DNA of 45,268 nt from Fermentimonas sp. GTDB lineage: Bacteria > Bacteroidota > Bacteroidia > Bacteroidales > Dysgonomonadaceae. Below the pieces are notes generated by a model. The model worked only from the letters and a program-made list of their open reading frames with translations. It searched no databases and was not told where the DNA came from. The position numbers and the translations under genes are program-made. The DNA lies in contig JAQVXD010000019.1 of the NCBI GenBank assembly GCA_028709385.1, forward strand, positions 1 to 45,268, read 5' to 3'. Numbering within the stretch: the stretch's first letter is position 1; every line of letters begins with the position of its first letter. Positions 10,301 to 18,395 of the stretch are shown here, in pieces.

Positions 10301-10484
10301 ATTCACCGTCAATATTAGTTGCGACACCTAATCCAGGCCTTTCTTTTACAATAACAGTTGCGCCAATAAGTGGTTCTCCTTGTTCGTCGAGTACTGTTCC
10401 GGAGACCTGAACAGTTGTTTTTTGTGCGAATGCACCTATTGTGTATATAACCAAACATAAAATGGTTAGAATGTAATTCTTCAT
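7371..10484 (-). CDS. SusC/RagA family TonB-dependent outer-membrane transporter
   Basis: This 1037-residue protein has a signal peptide (to about residue 20, GAFAQ), a carboxypeptidase-regulatory-like beta-sandwich (about 25-105, VSGTVLDEQGEPLIGATV), a plug domain (about 115-235, with ISTFGGSSSALILVDG and ASATAIYGSRGANGV), and a 22-strand-type barrel ending in TVTVGVTVNI. It would import oligosaccharide or glycopeptide across the outer membrane using TonB energy, paired with the SusD gene 32 bases downstream. It is preceded at 37 bases by the IPT/NHL gene. The DNA context (GH127-like and glutaminase-like enzymes) suggests an arabinose-containing plant glycan or glycoprotein, as inference only. 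Confidence 0.95.
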   Translation of the reverse strand: MKNYILTILCLVIYTIGAFAQKTTVQVSGTVLDEQGEPLIGATVIVKERPGLGVATNIDGEYSIQLESFQYLEFSYIGFETQEHLVKDQNMILNVVLIESQATELDAVTITGMGPQKKVTVTGAITTVDVGTLSTPVSSISNALAGNVAGVIAMQHSGQPGSNTSEFWIRGISTFGGSSSALILVDGFERSMDELNIEDIESFSVLKDASATAIYGSRGANGVILINTKRGSDGKVEVTGKSEYTWTTRTSTPKFVDGLTYAKMANEARISRNQRPVYNNQELMMIDEQLDPDIYPNVDWMNLLLKDGAPTQRSSVSVRGGGSKARYYLSGSYLNEGGMYHVDRTMKEYDTNANYQRYNYRLNIDMNITESTIVQVGIGGALEKTNHAGASSDHIWNSVFGYNPITMPVMYSNGYVPVIQGEESEMLENRYNPWTVATQTGYAEIWQNTINSNISLQQDLHFITEGLRFVGRFGYDTYNHNFIQRRKNPEMWRAERQRDSDGRIVFNRLVPERLLEQFSNAFGDRKEFVEAELSYGKNVGNHNISTVVKYTHDNYVNTSSYGGDIMEGIARRHQGVAGNLSYGYMNRYLLNFNFGYNGSENFAKGHQFGFFPAYSAAWNVAEENFVKDNIDWLSMLKLRYSYGEVGTDNSSSRFPYLADFGNYERNTGAGNQSVYYNWGDLNSAFGYSGLTYTRVSSNNVTWEVARKHDLGIDLYLWGDKFGLTVDYFAENRDGIYMVRSFLPDMVGIQGQNPSANVGSVKTNGFDGNFKLDNKIGEVGFQLRGNFTYSKNEITEADEMVNRYPYLRRTGYRVDQAKGLIALGLFEDYEDIRNSPRQDFGDQRDIMPGDIKYKDINGDGIINNDDIVPIGATSRPNLIYGLGLSANWKGFDFNLHFQGAGKSHFFIDGFTVYPFVNGEWGNILEDMASSNRWILGVNEDPNAEYPRLSYGGNANNYRASTYWLRDGSYVRLKTLEMGYTLPKKFTTRFYMDQVRFHIIGQNLLTFSKFKLWDPEMGSSNGMRYPLGKTVTVGVTVNI

Positions 10485-10521
10485 CTTTTTGTGTTTTTAT
10501 TCTTTGATTGTGTTTAGGTCG

Positions 10522-11976
10522 TTATTCTACGGAAATGGTGCGTATTCGCTTATTTTCACGATCTGCAACATAAAATATTTCAGTTTCTTCATCGTAACAA
10601 ATACCAGTGGGCTCTCTGAATCGTGCTGTTTCACGCGCTTCACCATCTATCCAACCCCATACTCTTCCATCTACACCAACACTGCCTCTTCCGGCGAATG
10701 TGCTAACTTCACCGTCAGGTGTAACCTTTCGTATGGCATTGTTATGATGATCACATACATAAAAATCATAAATATCTGCTCTCCCTTCAGCTTCGTATTG
10801 CTTATTTTTCACAAATACGCCCTGACGGGGACGGTTGAAACGAGCTGAACTACCTGGTGCATCAACATAACCATCACCTCCGCCAATATCTCCAACATGG
10901 AGTACAGATGATACGAGTTCTTTTGATTCAAAATCATATGCACATCTGTATACACCATTAAATCCTGTTATATACACGTAAAGGTCATCCGGGTGACGAA
11001 ACATAAAGATATGATCTGATGAATTGGCCTTTACACTAAAAAGTGCTTTACCGTCCCACATCTGTGCTTGTTCATCATAAATCTGTTTAGCTTTGTAAAC
11101 AGTTGAGTTTGTCCAGGTATTATAAAAAAGTGATCCATCACTCATTGATACAGCAGAATATGATGTTTGTGCGTATAAATATGGATATACCTTGCGAAAA
11201 CCTTCGTTTCGTACTGCATAAAATATGTTAGGCATTTGATGTCTATCATTCCAGCTACCTCGTCCATTATCATCTACAAAAAACAACGTATCACGTGTAG
11301 GTGTATCAAACAGCATTGACTTAACGTTTTCTGTACCAGACTGACCTTTCATAAAAACTGTTGAAACCTCTTCTGTGGTTAGATTGATTTTACGAAGAGC
11401 TGCCATACCCTCAGAATCTATACAATAGATTACTTTGTTTCCTTCATTATCAATATCAAACTCCAGCCACCAGGGATTTTGAAACTCAGCATCCTTAAAT
11501 GATCCATTGATAATACTAGAGGAGTTTGTCTGAGGATCAACCTTGCCGGTTAGCGTACTAACCAATAAAGCAGATTGCAGATAAAATAGCTCTTCAAATT
11601 GATGTTCTCCAATAAGTTTACTTTTTTCGTCTTTTATCTTAACAACTACATCACCTCTGTTTGATCTACGTGGTGCCATCACGCAAATTTTACTACCTGA
11701 AGAACCAATTACAGGTGCTGATACACCTCCTATTTGAACTTCAATATTTTCAATTTCAGTACCGAAGTTACTTCCCTCAATAAAAATAAGAGTTCTAACA
11801 GGTCCCTCTTTGGGATAAAAGTCAGTAAATAATACTGGCTTTGAAGGATCGGCAGGTACAGTTGGTTTATTACCTTCGTATCCTCCTTCCAGACTACAGC
11901 TTGAGACAAAAAAACCTATCGCAATAAAAATTGCAATAATACAAGTAAAGTAATTTTTTTGATTATTCATTAGCAT
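10522..11976 (-). CDS. IPT/TIG and NHL-repeat lipoprotein heading the SusC/SusD operon
   Basis: This 484-residue lipoprotein (lipobox VSSC, Cys27) has an IPT/TIG immunoglobulin-like domain at about residues 45-130 (FYPKEGPVRTLIFIEGSNFG). It continues with a beta-propeller of NHL-like repeats up to the C-terminus, where repeats such as YDFYVCDHHNNAIRKVTPDG and EIFYVADRENKRIRTI are clear. Such proteins are common in Bacteroidota glycan loci and are thought to act as surface glycan-binding proteins; no enzyme motif is visible. It is the first gene of the operon, upstream of SusC by 37 bases. A nearby start two codons downstream (MNNQKN) is also possible. Confidence 0.85.
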   Translation of the reverse strand: MLMNNQKNYFTCIIAIFIAIGFFVSSCSLEGGYEGNKPTVPADPSKPVLFTDFYPKEGPVRTLIFIEGSNFGTEIENIEVQIGGVSAPVIGSSGSKICVMAPRRSNRGDVVVKIKDEKSKLIGEHQFEELFYLQSALLVSTLTGKVDPQTNSSSIINGSFKDAEFQNPWWLEFDIDNEGNKVIYCIDSEGMAALRKINLTTEEVSTVFMKGQSGTENVKSMLFDTPTRDTLFFVDDNGRGSWNDRHQMPNIFYAVRNEGFRKVYPYLYAQTSYSAVSMSDGSLFYNTWTNSTVYKAKQIYDEQAQMWDGKALFSVKANSSDHIFMFRHPDDLYVYITGFNGVYRCAYDFESKELVSSVLHVGDIGGGDGYVDAPGSSARFNRPRQGVFVKNKQYEAEGRADIYDFYVCDHHNNAIRKVTPDGEVSTFAGRGSVGVDGRVWGWIDGEARETARFREPTGICYDEETEIFYVADRENKRIRTISVE

Positions 11977-12417
11977 TTTTTTTTGATTGTGTTAATATAT
12001 ATTTCTGTTTAAGTTATTAGACAAGTGTAAATAAATATATGTTTGTATTTTTGAGCGTATATAAATAATTATAAAAAATAAATGTCAGTCTCTTATGTAT
12101 TAGATAAGGTACATAGTTATTTGATTTATTTTAACATCTTGCTTTACTTATCACGTTCACAATGAATGCAAAAATAGATGAATATGTGGTGGGGAAGTAT
12201 AAAAAATGTCTCAATAAATAACATTTTCTTATCTTTCTCAAATAAACAAACCTTACACTCACAATACAACAGATTGATAATATGATGTTTTCGGTAAATG
12301 ATAAGGTAACTAAAAAACAATTGTAGTTACTAACATTAAATTTATCAGACTAAATGAACCAAAAAAAAAGCTGCTCGGATGAACAGCTTTTTAGTTAATT
12401 TATATTATAAAATTATC
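11977..12417. other. Intergenic region upstream of the first SusC/SusD operon
   Basis: This very AT-rich, 441-base stretch lacks a convincing gene. It holds the DUF349-gene terminator (12365-12392) and a 7-base inverted repeat GTAACTA/TAGTTAC (12306-12312 and 12324-12330). A minus-strand -7-like box TATTTTTG (complement at 12169-12176) has no matching -33 element. The operon promoter is presumably here, but I cannot place it with confidence. Confidence 0.5.
12365..12392 (-). terminator. Rho-independent terminator after the DUF349-repeat gene
   Basis: The inverted repeat AAAAAGCTG (12365-12373) and CAGCTTTTT (12384-12392) surrounds a 10-base loop. On the minus strand the stem is followed by a run of nine T. 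It lies 26 bases past the stop of the DUF349 protein gene. Confidence 0.8.
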
Positions 12418-14634
12418 CTACAACTCTTTATCTACAGCTTCAATTTTTCTTACTATCAACTGAAGTTCCGACTTGATTTTTTCAACTTTCTGATTCATGT
12501 CATCAAGCAGGTGGTTACCTTTTTTAGATGAAACAGATAAGAATCCGATGTTATTTTCATAAGTCTGCAGTTCGCTCTTCATACGATCATACTGACGCAT
12601 CAGTTTCTCGCGTTCGTAGTAGAGCTGATTCTTGGCGTTACCCGATTTGGCCATATCAGAGATATTTGTCTTAAAGCTCTCCAGTTTACGGTCTGCCTTG
12701 TCGATGTTCAGTCTGTCAAACTGCTCCTCTGTAGCCTCGTAAAATTCACGATAAGTAATATCTTTAAGTTTATACGGTACGTGACCTATTGTATACCATT
12801 GATCCATCAGCTCGCGTAATGTAGATAAAGCCTTATCTGCATCGAGTGTTTTATCAATATCTTTTATAGACTGTACAATTGCTCTCTTTGCTTCCAGATT
12901 TCTGTTCTCTTCTTCGTAGCGTGAAGATGTGTGAAGTTTCTTCTGTTCAAAGAAGTAATCACATGCACTTATAAAACGTTTCCAGATACTATCTACATAT
13001 TTTCGAGGTACAATTCCGATGGATTTCCATTCCCTCTGGATGTCAATCATATCCTGAGTTGTTTTCTTCCAGTCGGTACTGTCCTTCATCGCCTCGGCGC
13101 GTTCACACAGCTCAATCTTTTTCTTTAGATTCTCTTCCATCTCTCCGCGAAGAGATTTATAGTAATCATTTTTATTTTTAAAGAACAGATCACAAGCAGC
13201 ACGATATCGTTTGTATATTTTTGTATTCCATTTCCTGGGCACATAACCAATCTTGCGCCATTCTGTCTGGAGTTCGAGAACCTCTTTTACATTTCTGTTC
13301 CAGTCTTTTATGGATTTTATTTTAGAATAATCTATAGACTCCAGTTTCTCACAAATAGCAGTCTTTAGTTCAAGATTCTCATCTTCTTTTCCTCTGAGCT
13401 CTTCAAAATGAGCCTGATACTTTTTATTGATTGTAGTTGATGCCGCTTTGAATCTGTTCCAGATATCCTCACGGTCTTTTCTTGAAACCGGTCCCGTTTC
13501 TCTCCACTCCTGGTGAAGATTCTGAAGCTGATGAAAAGCAGAAATCACATCCGTCTCTTCGTCCAGACGTTCTGCAGCTTCACAAAGATCAGTTTTCAAT
13601 TCAAGATTCTTCTTGAAATCATACTCTCTGAATTCGTTATTGATCCTGACAAGGTCATAGAACTTCTCAACATAACGCTGGTATGATTTCCATAACTCGT
13701 TAACTTTCGACTGTGGTATAAGTTTTATCTCGTTCCATTCCTGCTGGAGCGACTTAAATTCCTGATAGGTCTTATTGAAATCCTCATGACCCTGAGTCTC
13801 AGTCAACAATTTAATCTGATTTATGATAGAAAGCTTTCTGGCAACATTCTTTTCTTTCTGTGCATCTTCTTTTGCTACAAGCTCAGCACGCTTCTCTTTA
13901 ATTTTCTGCAGAAGTTCTTTACCTTCAGTATAAATTTCAGGTTCAGCGGCTACAAAATCTATTTCCTCACCTCCTTCTGCAAGGTATGACTGTTTTTGTG
14001 CTTCAATCTCATTTCTAAGTGAACGGTAAAACTGATTTTTATACTCTTCAACATGTTTACGTTTAAGAGCTTCCTTTTCCAACAGGTCACGAAGATGCTG
14101 AACAATCTCTTCTATAGCAAGCAGTGATGTGCCCGACTCCTCAGAAACGGTGTCCTCGTCTATGTCGTCATCATCTGAATCTGATTCATCCTCAAGATGA
14201 GCATCTTCAAGATCATAATCAATCTCCTTTTCATGCTCATGTTCATCAACCGGTTTCTCAGGTTCGTTAACTTCAAACTCAGGTTCATCAACCGGTTGCT
14301 CAGGTTCGTTAACCTCAAGCTCAGGTTCACTATCCGATTGTACAGGTTCGCTACCCGATTGAATTTCTTTTGAAGAAGCTTCCTGCTCTGTTAACTCAGC
14401 CTTTTCTGTGGACTCAACCTTTTCTGTGGACTCAGTCTGGTCCTTCGTTTCGGTCTGTTCCGTTGATTCAGACTGCTCAGTCACCTCGGGTTGCTCAGTT
14501 GATTCAGGTTGCTCAGTTGACTCAGGTTGTTCTGTTACCTCAGGCTGATCTGTAGATTCAGACTGTATGTTATTATCAGATTCTACTTCGTTAACCGGTA
14601 GTTTTTCGTTCTCTAGATTGTTTGTAGTATTCAT
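12418..14634 (-). CDS. DUF349-repeat coiled-coil protein with acidic N-terminal repeat region
   Basis: This 738-residue protein has no signal peptide. Residues 28-87 are ten hexapeptide repeats of the TEQPES type. About 90-170 are almost purely acidic (Glu/Asp-rich). About 250-670 hold five helical DUF349 repeats, each with the W(R/K)xIGxVPRK-like signature (QTEWRKIGYVPRK, QREWKSIGIVPRK, MDQWYTIGHVPYK). The C-terminus is a coiled coil. The function of DUF349 proteins in Bacteroidota is not established, although the domain occurs in proteins linked to nucleic-acid or ribosome biology. It stands alone, ending in a clear terminator. The disordered acidic head suggests a cytoplasmic scaffold or an interaction with basic partners, as inference. 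Confidence 0.85.
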   Translation of the reverse strand: MNTTNNLENEKLPVNEVESDNNIQSESTDQPEVTEQPESTEQPESTEQPEVTEQSESTEQTETKDQTESTEKVESTEKAELTEQEASSKEIQSGSEPVQSDSEPELEVNEPEQPVDEPEFEVNEPEKPVDEHEHEKEIDYDLEDAHLEDESDSDDDDIDEDTVSEESGTSLLAIEEIVQHLRDLLEKEALKRKHVEEYKNQFYRSLRNEIEAQKQSYLAEGGEEIDFVAAEPEIYTEGKELLQKIKEKRAELVAKEDAQKEKNVARKLSIINQIKLLTETQGHEDFNKTYQEFKSLQQEWNEIKLIPQSKVNELWKSYQRYVEKFYDLVRINNEFREYDFKKNLELKTDLCEAAERLDEETDVISAFHQLQNLHQEWRETGPVSRKDREDIWNRFKAASTTINKKYQAHFEELRGKEDENLELKTAICEKLESIDYSKIKSIKDWNRNVKEVLELQTEWRKIGYVPRKWNTKIYKRYRAACDLFFKNKNDYYKSLRGEMEENLKKKIELCERAEAMKDSTDWKKTTQDMIDIQREWKSIGIVPRKYVDSIWKRFISACDYFFEQKKLHTSSRYEEENRNLEAKRAIVQSIKDIDKTLDADKALSTLRELMDQWYTIGHVPYKLKDITYREFYEATEEQFDRLNIDKADRKLESFKTNISDMAKSGNAKNQLYYEREKLMRQYDRMKSELQTYENNIGFLSVSSKKGNHLLDDMNQKVEKIKSELQLIVRKIEAVDKEL
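14242..14325 (-). repeat. Two tandem 42-base repeats inside the DUF349 gene
   Basis: Two nearly identical 42-base units (14242-14283 and 14284-14325) encode the paired segments around EVNEPEKPVDE and EVNEPEQPVDE. They differ at only a few bases, which points to recent duplication by slippage within the acidic N-terminal region. Confidence 0.75.
14374..14553 (-). repeat. Ten 18-base repeats encoding a TEQPES-type hexapeptide array
   Basis: Codons 28-87 of the DUF349 protein form ten hexapeptides (TDQPEV, TEQPES, TEQPES, TEQPEV, TEQSES, TEQTET, KDQTES, TEKVES, TEKAEL, TEQEAS). The DNA is a degenerate 18-base tandem array. Copy number could vary between strains without breaking the frame. Confidence 0.8.
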
Positions 14635-14792
14635 CCCTGTTCCTTAGTTTTACTCGGCCTGCAAGCCGGAAATATGCATTTCAAATTACTTTTTTTTATG
14701 ATACAGTAGCAGATTTTATATTCTATCTGTCTAAATATCAAAAGTAATACAAATTAACGCATTATTTTTGTTAATCCATTGTATTAAGACAT

Positions 14793-16106
14793 TTATTTTT
14801 CTCTGAAGAAGATATTGATGGGCGTTCCGCTAAAGTTCCAGTTTTCACGCATCCTGTTTTCTATAAACCTTCGATAGGGTTCTTTCACCCACTGAGGAAG
14901 GTTGCAGAAGAATACAAAAGAAGGGACACTGGTATTGTGTAGTTGTGTAATATATTTAACTTTAACAAATTTACCTTTATTTGAAGGTGGCGGTGTATTC
15001 TCAATTATCGGAAGCATTACCTCGTTTAATTTATGAGTCGGAATTCTTCGCTTTTTATTAGCGTAAACTTCTTTTGCCAGATCCATTACCTTCAAAATCC
15101 TCTGTTTAGTTGTTGCTGATCCAAATACAATCGGGAAATCTGTAAAGGGAGCAAGCTTCTGGCGAATAGCGTTCTCAAATGTTTTTACAGTTATATTATC
15201 CTTGTCTTCTACCAAATCCCACTTATTTACAAAAACAACCAAGCCGTTCCTGTTCTTCTGAACCAATGTGAAGATGTTCATGTCCTGACTCTCTATCCCT
15301 CTTGTAGAGTCAATCAACAAAATACATACATCTGAGTTTTCTATCACTCTTATTGAACGTAATACGGAGAAATACTCAAGGTCTTCGCTTACTTTACCTT
15401 TCTTACGTATCCCGGCGGTATCTATCAGATAAAAGTCCATCCCGAACCTATTATATCTGTGATTTATTGAGTCGCGTGTTGTACCTGCAATGTCTGTAAC
15501 AATACTTCTCTCTTCTCCGAGAAGTGAATTTATCATAGATGATTTTCCCGCATTAGGTCTGCCTACTATAGCAATCCTGGGAATATCTTCAAGTTTTTCC
15601 TCTTCACTCTCTTTTGTGAACAGAGTTACAATGTGATCAAGCAAGTCACCTGTTCCTGATCCGTTTATACTGGATACACTATAAGGATCACCTAGACCGA
15701 GTGAATAAAATTCAGCTGACTGATGACCGATTTCAAAATTATCTGATTTATTGGCTACTATTACAACGGGTTTGCCTGATTTTCTCAGAATCTGCGCAAC
15801 ACCTGTATCCAGGTCTGTCAGGCCATGCATTACATCTACAACAAAAAGTATGACATCAGCCTCTTCAATTGCTACTGCTACCTGCTTGTTGATTTCATCC
15901 TCCATTATGTCATCGGAGTTTACAACCCATCCGCCTGTATCGACTAATGAGAAGTCACGGCCATTCCAGCTTACTTTTCCATAAAGGCGGTCGCGGGTGG
16001 TGCCTTCAATATCTGTCACAATTGCCTGGCGTGTCTGGGTCAATCGGTTAAATAGTGTGGATTTACCTACATTGGGGCGACCAACAATTGCTACTAAATT
16101 TTTCAT
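14793..16106 (-). CDS. der: Ribosome biogenesis GTPase Der (EngA)
   Basis: This 437-residue protein has the two tandem GTPase domains unique to Der. The first P-loop is GRPNVGKST (about residues 8-16) with DTGG and NKSD. The second is GRPNAGKSS with DTAG and NKWD, followed by a KH-like C-terminal domain ending in [11 protein letters not shown]. Der acts in late 50S subunit assembly. Length matches the family. It follows era by 48 bases in the same direction, giving a two-GTPase ribosome-assembly pair within the rpmF-fabH cluster. Confidence 0.97.
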   Translation of the reverse strand: MKNLVAIVGRPNVGKSTLFNRLTQTRQAIVTDIEGTTRDRLYGKVSWNGRDFSLVDTGGWVVNSDDIMEDEINKQVAVAIEEADVILFVVDVMHGLTDLDTGVAQILRKSGKPVVIVANKSDNFEIGHQSAEFYSLGLGDPYSVSSINGSGTGDLLDHIVTLFTKESEEEKLEDIPRIAIVGRPNAGKSSMINSLLGEERSIVTDIAGTTRDSINHRYNRFGMDFYLIDTAGIRKKGKVSEDLEYFSVLRSIRVIENSDVCILLIDSTRGIESQDMNIFTLVQKNRNGLVVFVNKWDLVEDKDNITVKTFENAIRQKLAPFTDFPIVFGSATTKQRILKVMDLAKEVYANKKRRIPTHKLNEVMLPIIENTPPPSNKGKFVKVKYITQLHNTSVPSFVFFCNLPQWVKEPYRRFIENRMRENWNFSGTPINIFFREK

Positions 16107-16154
16107 AATTTTGTTTTGTTTGATAATGTATCAATAACTTCGCGAATGATAATA

Positions 16155-17051
16155 TTAATCCAGCTTATAACCAAATTGTCTTAACATATTATCTCTGTCG
16201 CGCCAGTCTTTTTCGACTTTCACATATAATTGCAGGTAAATTTTCTTTTCAAAAAACAGTTCAATATCCTTGCGTGCCAGTGTGCCTAATTTTTTGATGG
16301 CTTCTCCCTTGTGACCTATTATTATACCTTTCTGAGTATCTCTCTCCATCAGAATTATTGCTCTTATTCTGATTATATCTTTCTCCTCTTTAAACTCCTC
16401 CACAACCACCTCCATGGAATACGGTATCTCTTTCTGATAAATCTGAAGGGCTTTTTCACGTATTATTTCAGTCACAAAAAAACGTGCAGGCTTGTCAGTT
16501 AAAGCATCTTTCTCAAAGTAAGGAGGTGATTCGGGCAGTAGCTCCAAAATCCTTTTCTGCAGGATATCAATACTGAAATTGTTTAAAGCTGAAATAGGGT
16601 ATATCTCTGCCTTGGGCAACAATTCGTGCCAGGAGTCAACAAACTTCTCCAGTGCCTCCTGATTTGTCTGGTCAATTTTATTTATCAGCAAAAGAACAGG
16701 CATATCAAGCTGTTGTACTTTGCTTAAAAACTTATCGTTCTTATCAATCTTCTCAATAACATCTGTAACATACAGCAAAATATCTGCATCCTGAAGTGCA
16801 GAAAGTGAGAAGCTGAGCATTTGCTCCTGTAGTTTATAATTAGGCTGCAGTACCCCTGGTGTATCTGAGTAAACAATCTGATATTCCGGAGTATTGACTA
16901 TCCCTATTATCCTGTGACGGGTTGTTTGCGATTTATTGGTAATAATGGAAATCTTCTCTCCTACCAGCCTGTTCATTAAGGTTGATTTACCAACATTGGG
17001 ATTACCCACTATATTCACAAAACCCGACCTATGTTTATTTTGCTGTTGCAT
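16155..17051 (-). CDS. era: GTPase Era, 16S rRNA-binding assembly factor
   Basis: This 298-residue protein starts directly with the G1 loop GNPNVGKST (residues 17-25), then DTPG (G3) and NKID (G4). A C-terminal KH domain contains the conserved stretch GHKGEAIKKLGTLAR. Era binds the 3' end of 16S rRNA and assists 30S maturation. Gene spacing is 21 bases after fabH and 48 bases before der. Length and motifs are complete, with nothing unusual seen. Confidence 0.97.
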   Translation of the reverse strand: MQQQNKHRSGFVNIVGNPNVGKSTLMNRLVGEKISIITNKSQTTRHRIIGIVNTPEYQIVYSDTPGVLQPNYKLQEQMLSFSLSALQDADILLYVTDVIEKIDKNDKFLSKVQQLDMPVLLLINKIDQTNQEALEKFVDSWHELLPKAEIYPISALNNFSIDILQKRILELLPESPPYFEKDALTDKPARFFVTEIIREKALQIYQKEIPYSMEVVVEEFKEEKDIIRIRAIILMERDTQKGIIIGHKGEAIKKLGTLARKDIELFFEKKIYLQLYVKVEKDWRDRDNMLRQFGYKLD

Positions 17052-17072
17052 TTGCTGTTTTTACTATTTAAA

Positions 17073-18092
17073 CTAATCAGAAAGCATTACATCGCTTCCA
17101 TCGTAGCCCCATTTTAAATAAACACTTCCCCACGAAAAGCCGGCTCCAAAAGCTGTAAGTATCAGATTGTCGCCCTTTCTTAGTTTTGGTTCCCATTCCC
17201 ACAGGCAAAGAGGTATTGTTCCTGCGCTGGTATTACCATATCTCTCAATATTCACCATCACTTTATCACGGGAGATACCTGTACGGTCAACTGCCGCATC
17301 AATTATACGCAAATTTGCCTGATGAGGCACCAGCCAGTCGACATCCGCGGCTTCAAGACTGTTGCGTTTCATTATTGATTCAGAAACTTCAGACATCTTC
17401 GAAACTGCATATTTGTATACAACTTTTCCGTCCTGATAAACTGTATGCTCTGAGTTTCTCAGAGTATCTTCAGTTGCTGGATATTTACTTCCTCCTGCTT
17501 TCATTTGCAAGGGTTTATAACCTACCCCGTCGGAATGCAGTTCTGCGTCAATTATACCAAGATTATCTTCTGTTGGTTCAATTAAAACGGCTCCTGCTGC
17601 ATCTCCGAAGAGCGGACAGGTAGTACGGTCGTTATAATTTGTGATTGAAGACATCTTATCACCTGCCAAGAGGATAATCTTTTTGTATTTGCCGGTCTTA
17701 ATCAGTCCGTTGCAAATCTCCAAACCAAATATGAATCCTGAGCAGGCTACCTCCATATCAAAGCAAAAAGCATTTTTGATACCGCAGTTCTCTGCAACTA
17801 TTGATGCTGTTGATGGAAATACGTGATCCGGTGTTGAAGTGGCAAATATTACAGCATCAATATCTTCGGGCTTAACATCTGTTTTTTTAAGGAGATCTTC
17901 TACTGCTTTTGTTCCTAAAACTGAAATCCCCTGCTCCTCCCCTTTCAAAATACGTCTCTCTTTAATACCAACCCTGGTAGTAATCCACTCATCTGTAGTG
18001 TCTACCATAGTGGACAGCTCCTCATTTGTCAGAATATAGTCCGGCACGCTTGCAGAAATACCTGTGATTACTGCATTCAGTTGTTTCATCAT
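17073..18092 (-). CDS. fabH: 3-oxoacyl-[ACP] synthase III FabH
   Basis: This 339-residue thiolase-fold enzyme has the complete Cys-His-Asn triad: Cys117 in VACSGF, His257 in VPHQANLR and Asn287 in GNTSAG. FabH condenses acetyl- or branched acyl-CoA with malonyl-ACP to start fatty acid synthesis in the cytoplasm. In Bacteroidota it often sets the iso/anteiso branched-chain profile, though the primer preference cannot be read here. The start has two adjacent Met codons, and the second is equally plausible. It lies 88 bases after rpmF with a terminator in between. plsX, often found between rpmF and fabH in other phyla, is absent here. Confidence 0.96.
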   Translation of the reverse strand: MMKQLNAVITGISASVPDYILTNEELSTMVDTTDEWITTRVGIKERRILKGEEQGISVLGTKAVEDLLKKTDVKPEDIDAVIFATSTPDHVFPSTASIVAENCGIKNAFCFDMEVACSGFIFGLEICNGLIKTGKYKKIILLAGDKMSSITNYNDRTTCPLFGDAAGAVLIEPTEDNLGIIDAELHSDGVGYKPLQMKAGGSKYPATEDTLRNSEHTVYQDGKVVYKYAVSKMSEVSESIMKRNSLEAADVDWLVPHQANLRIIDAAVDRTGISRDKVMVNIERYGNTSAGTIPLCLWEWEPKLRKGDNLILTAFGAGFSWGSVYLKWGYDGSDVMLSD

Positions 18093-18117
18093 TTCAATCA
18101 GTTATTAATGATAAAAA

Positions 18118-18149
18118 ACCCTGAAAAAACGATCGGGTCATTTCAGGGT
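18118..18149 (-). terminator. Rho-independent terminator between rpmF and fabH
   Basis: A perfect 9-base stem, ACCCTGAAA (18118-18126) and TTTCAGGGT (18141-18149), has a 14-base loop. On the minus strand it is followed by six T. It sits 31 bases after the rpmF stop and 25 bases before the fabH start. Most yceD-rpmF transcripts should stop here, with fabH-era-der fed by read-through or a separate promoter. Confidence 0.8.
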
Positions 18150-18180
18150 CATTTGTTTAATATTTTCCAGAGATCGCAAT

Positions 18181-18366
18181 TTATGCCATCACATCTTTTT
18201 CAATTGCCAGTTTACCTCTGTAATAACCACACTCACCACACACTGTGTGATATACATGCCATGCACCACAATTTGAGCAAAGTGCCATTGTTGGAGTTTT
18301 AGCATGATCGTGTGACCTTCTTTTTCCTTGTCTTGATGAAGACTGTCTTCGTTTTGGATGTGCCAT
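18181..18366 (-). CDS. rpmF: 50S ribosomal protein L32, zinc-binding form
   Basis: This 61-residue basic protein begins with MAHPKRRQSSSRQGKRRSHD, the conserved L32 N-terminus. It has a zinc ribbon formed by Cys30, Cys33, Cys43 and Cys46 (CSNC...CGEC), so it is the C+ form rather than the zinc-independent paralogue. It lies 29 bases downstream of the yceD/DUF177 gene, the standard arrangement in bacteria. Confidence 0.97.
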   Translation of the reverse strand: MAHPKRRQSSSRQGKRRSHDHAKTPTMALCSNCGAWHVYHTVCGECGYYRGKLAIEKDVMA

Positions 18367-18395
18367 TTTATGTCAAATTTTCAATTATTCTATAC

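Noticed and set aside
10489-10848. Plus-strand open frame opposite the NHL lipoprotein gene
   Set aside because: It is antisense to recognisable NHL repeats, with no start context or domain.
17186-17623. Plus-strand open frame inside fabH
   Set aside because: It is antisense to a fully conserved enzyme gene with intact catalytic residues and shows no protein-like features of its own.
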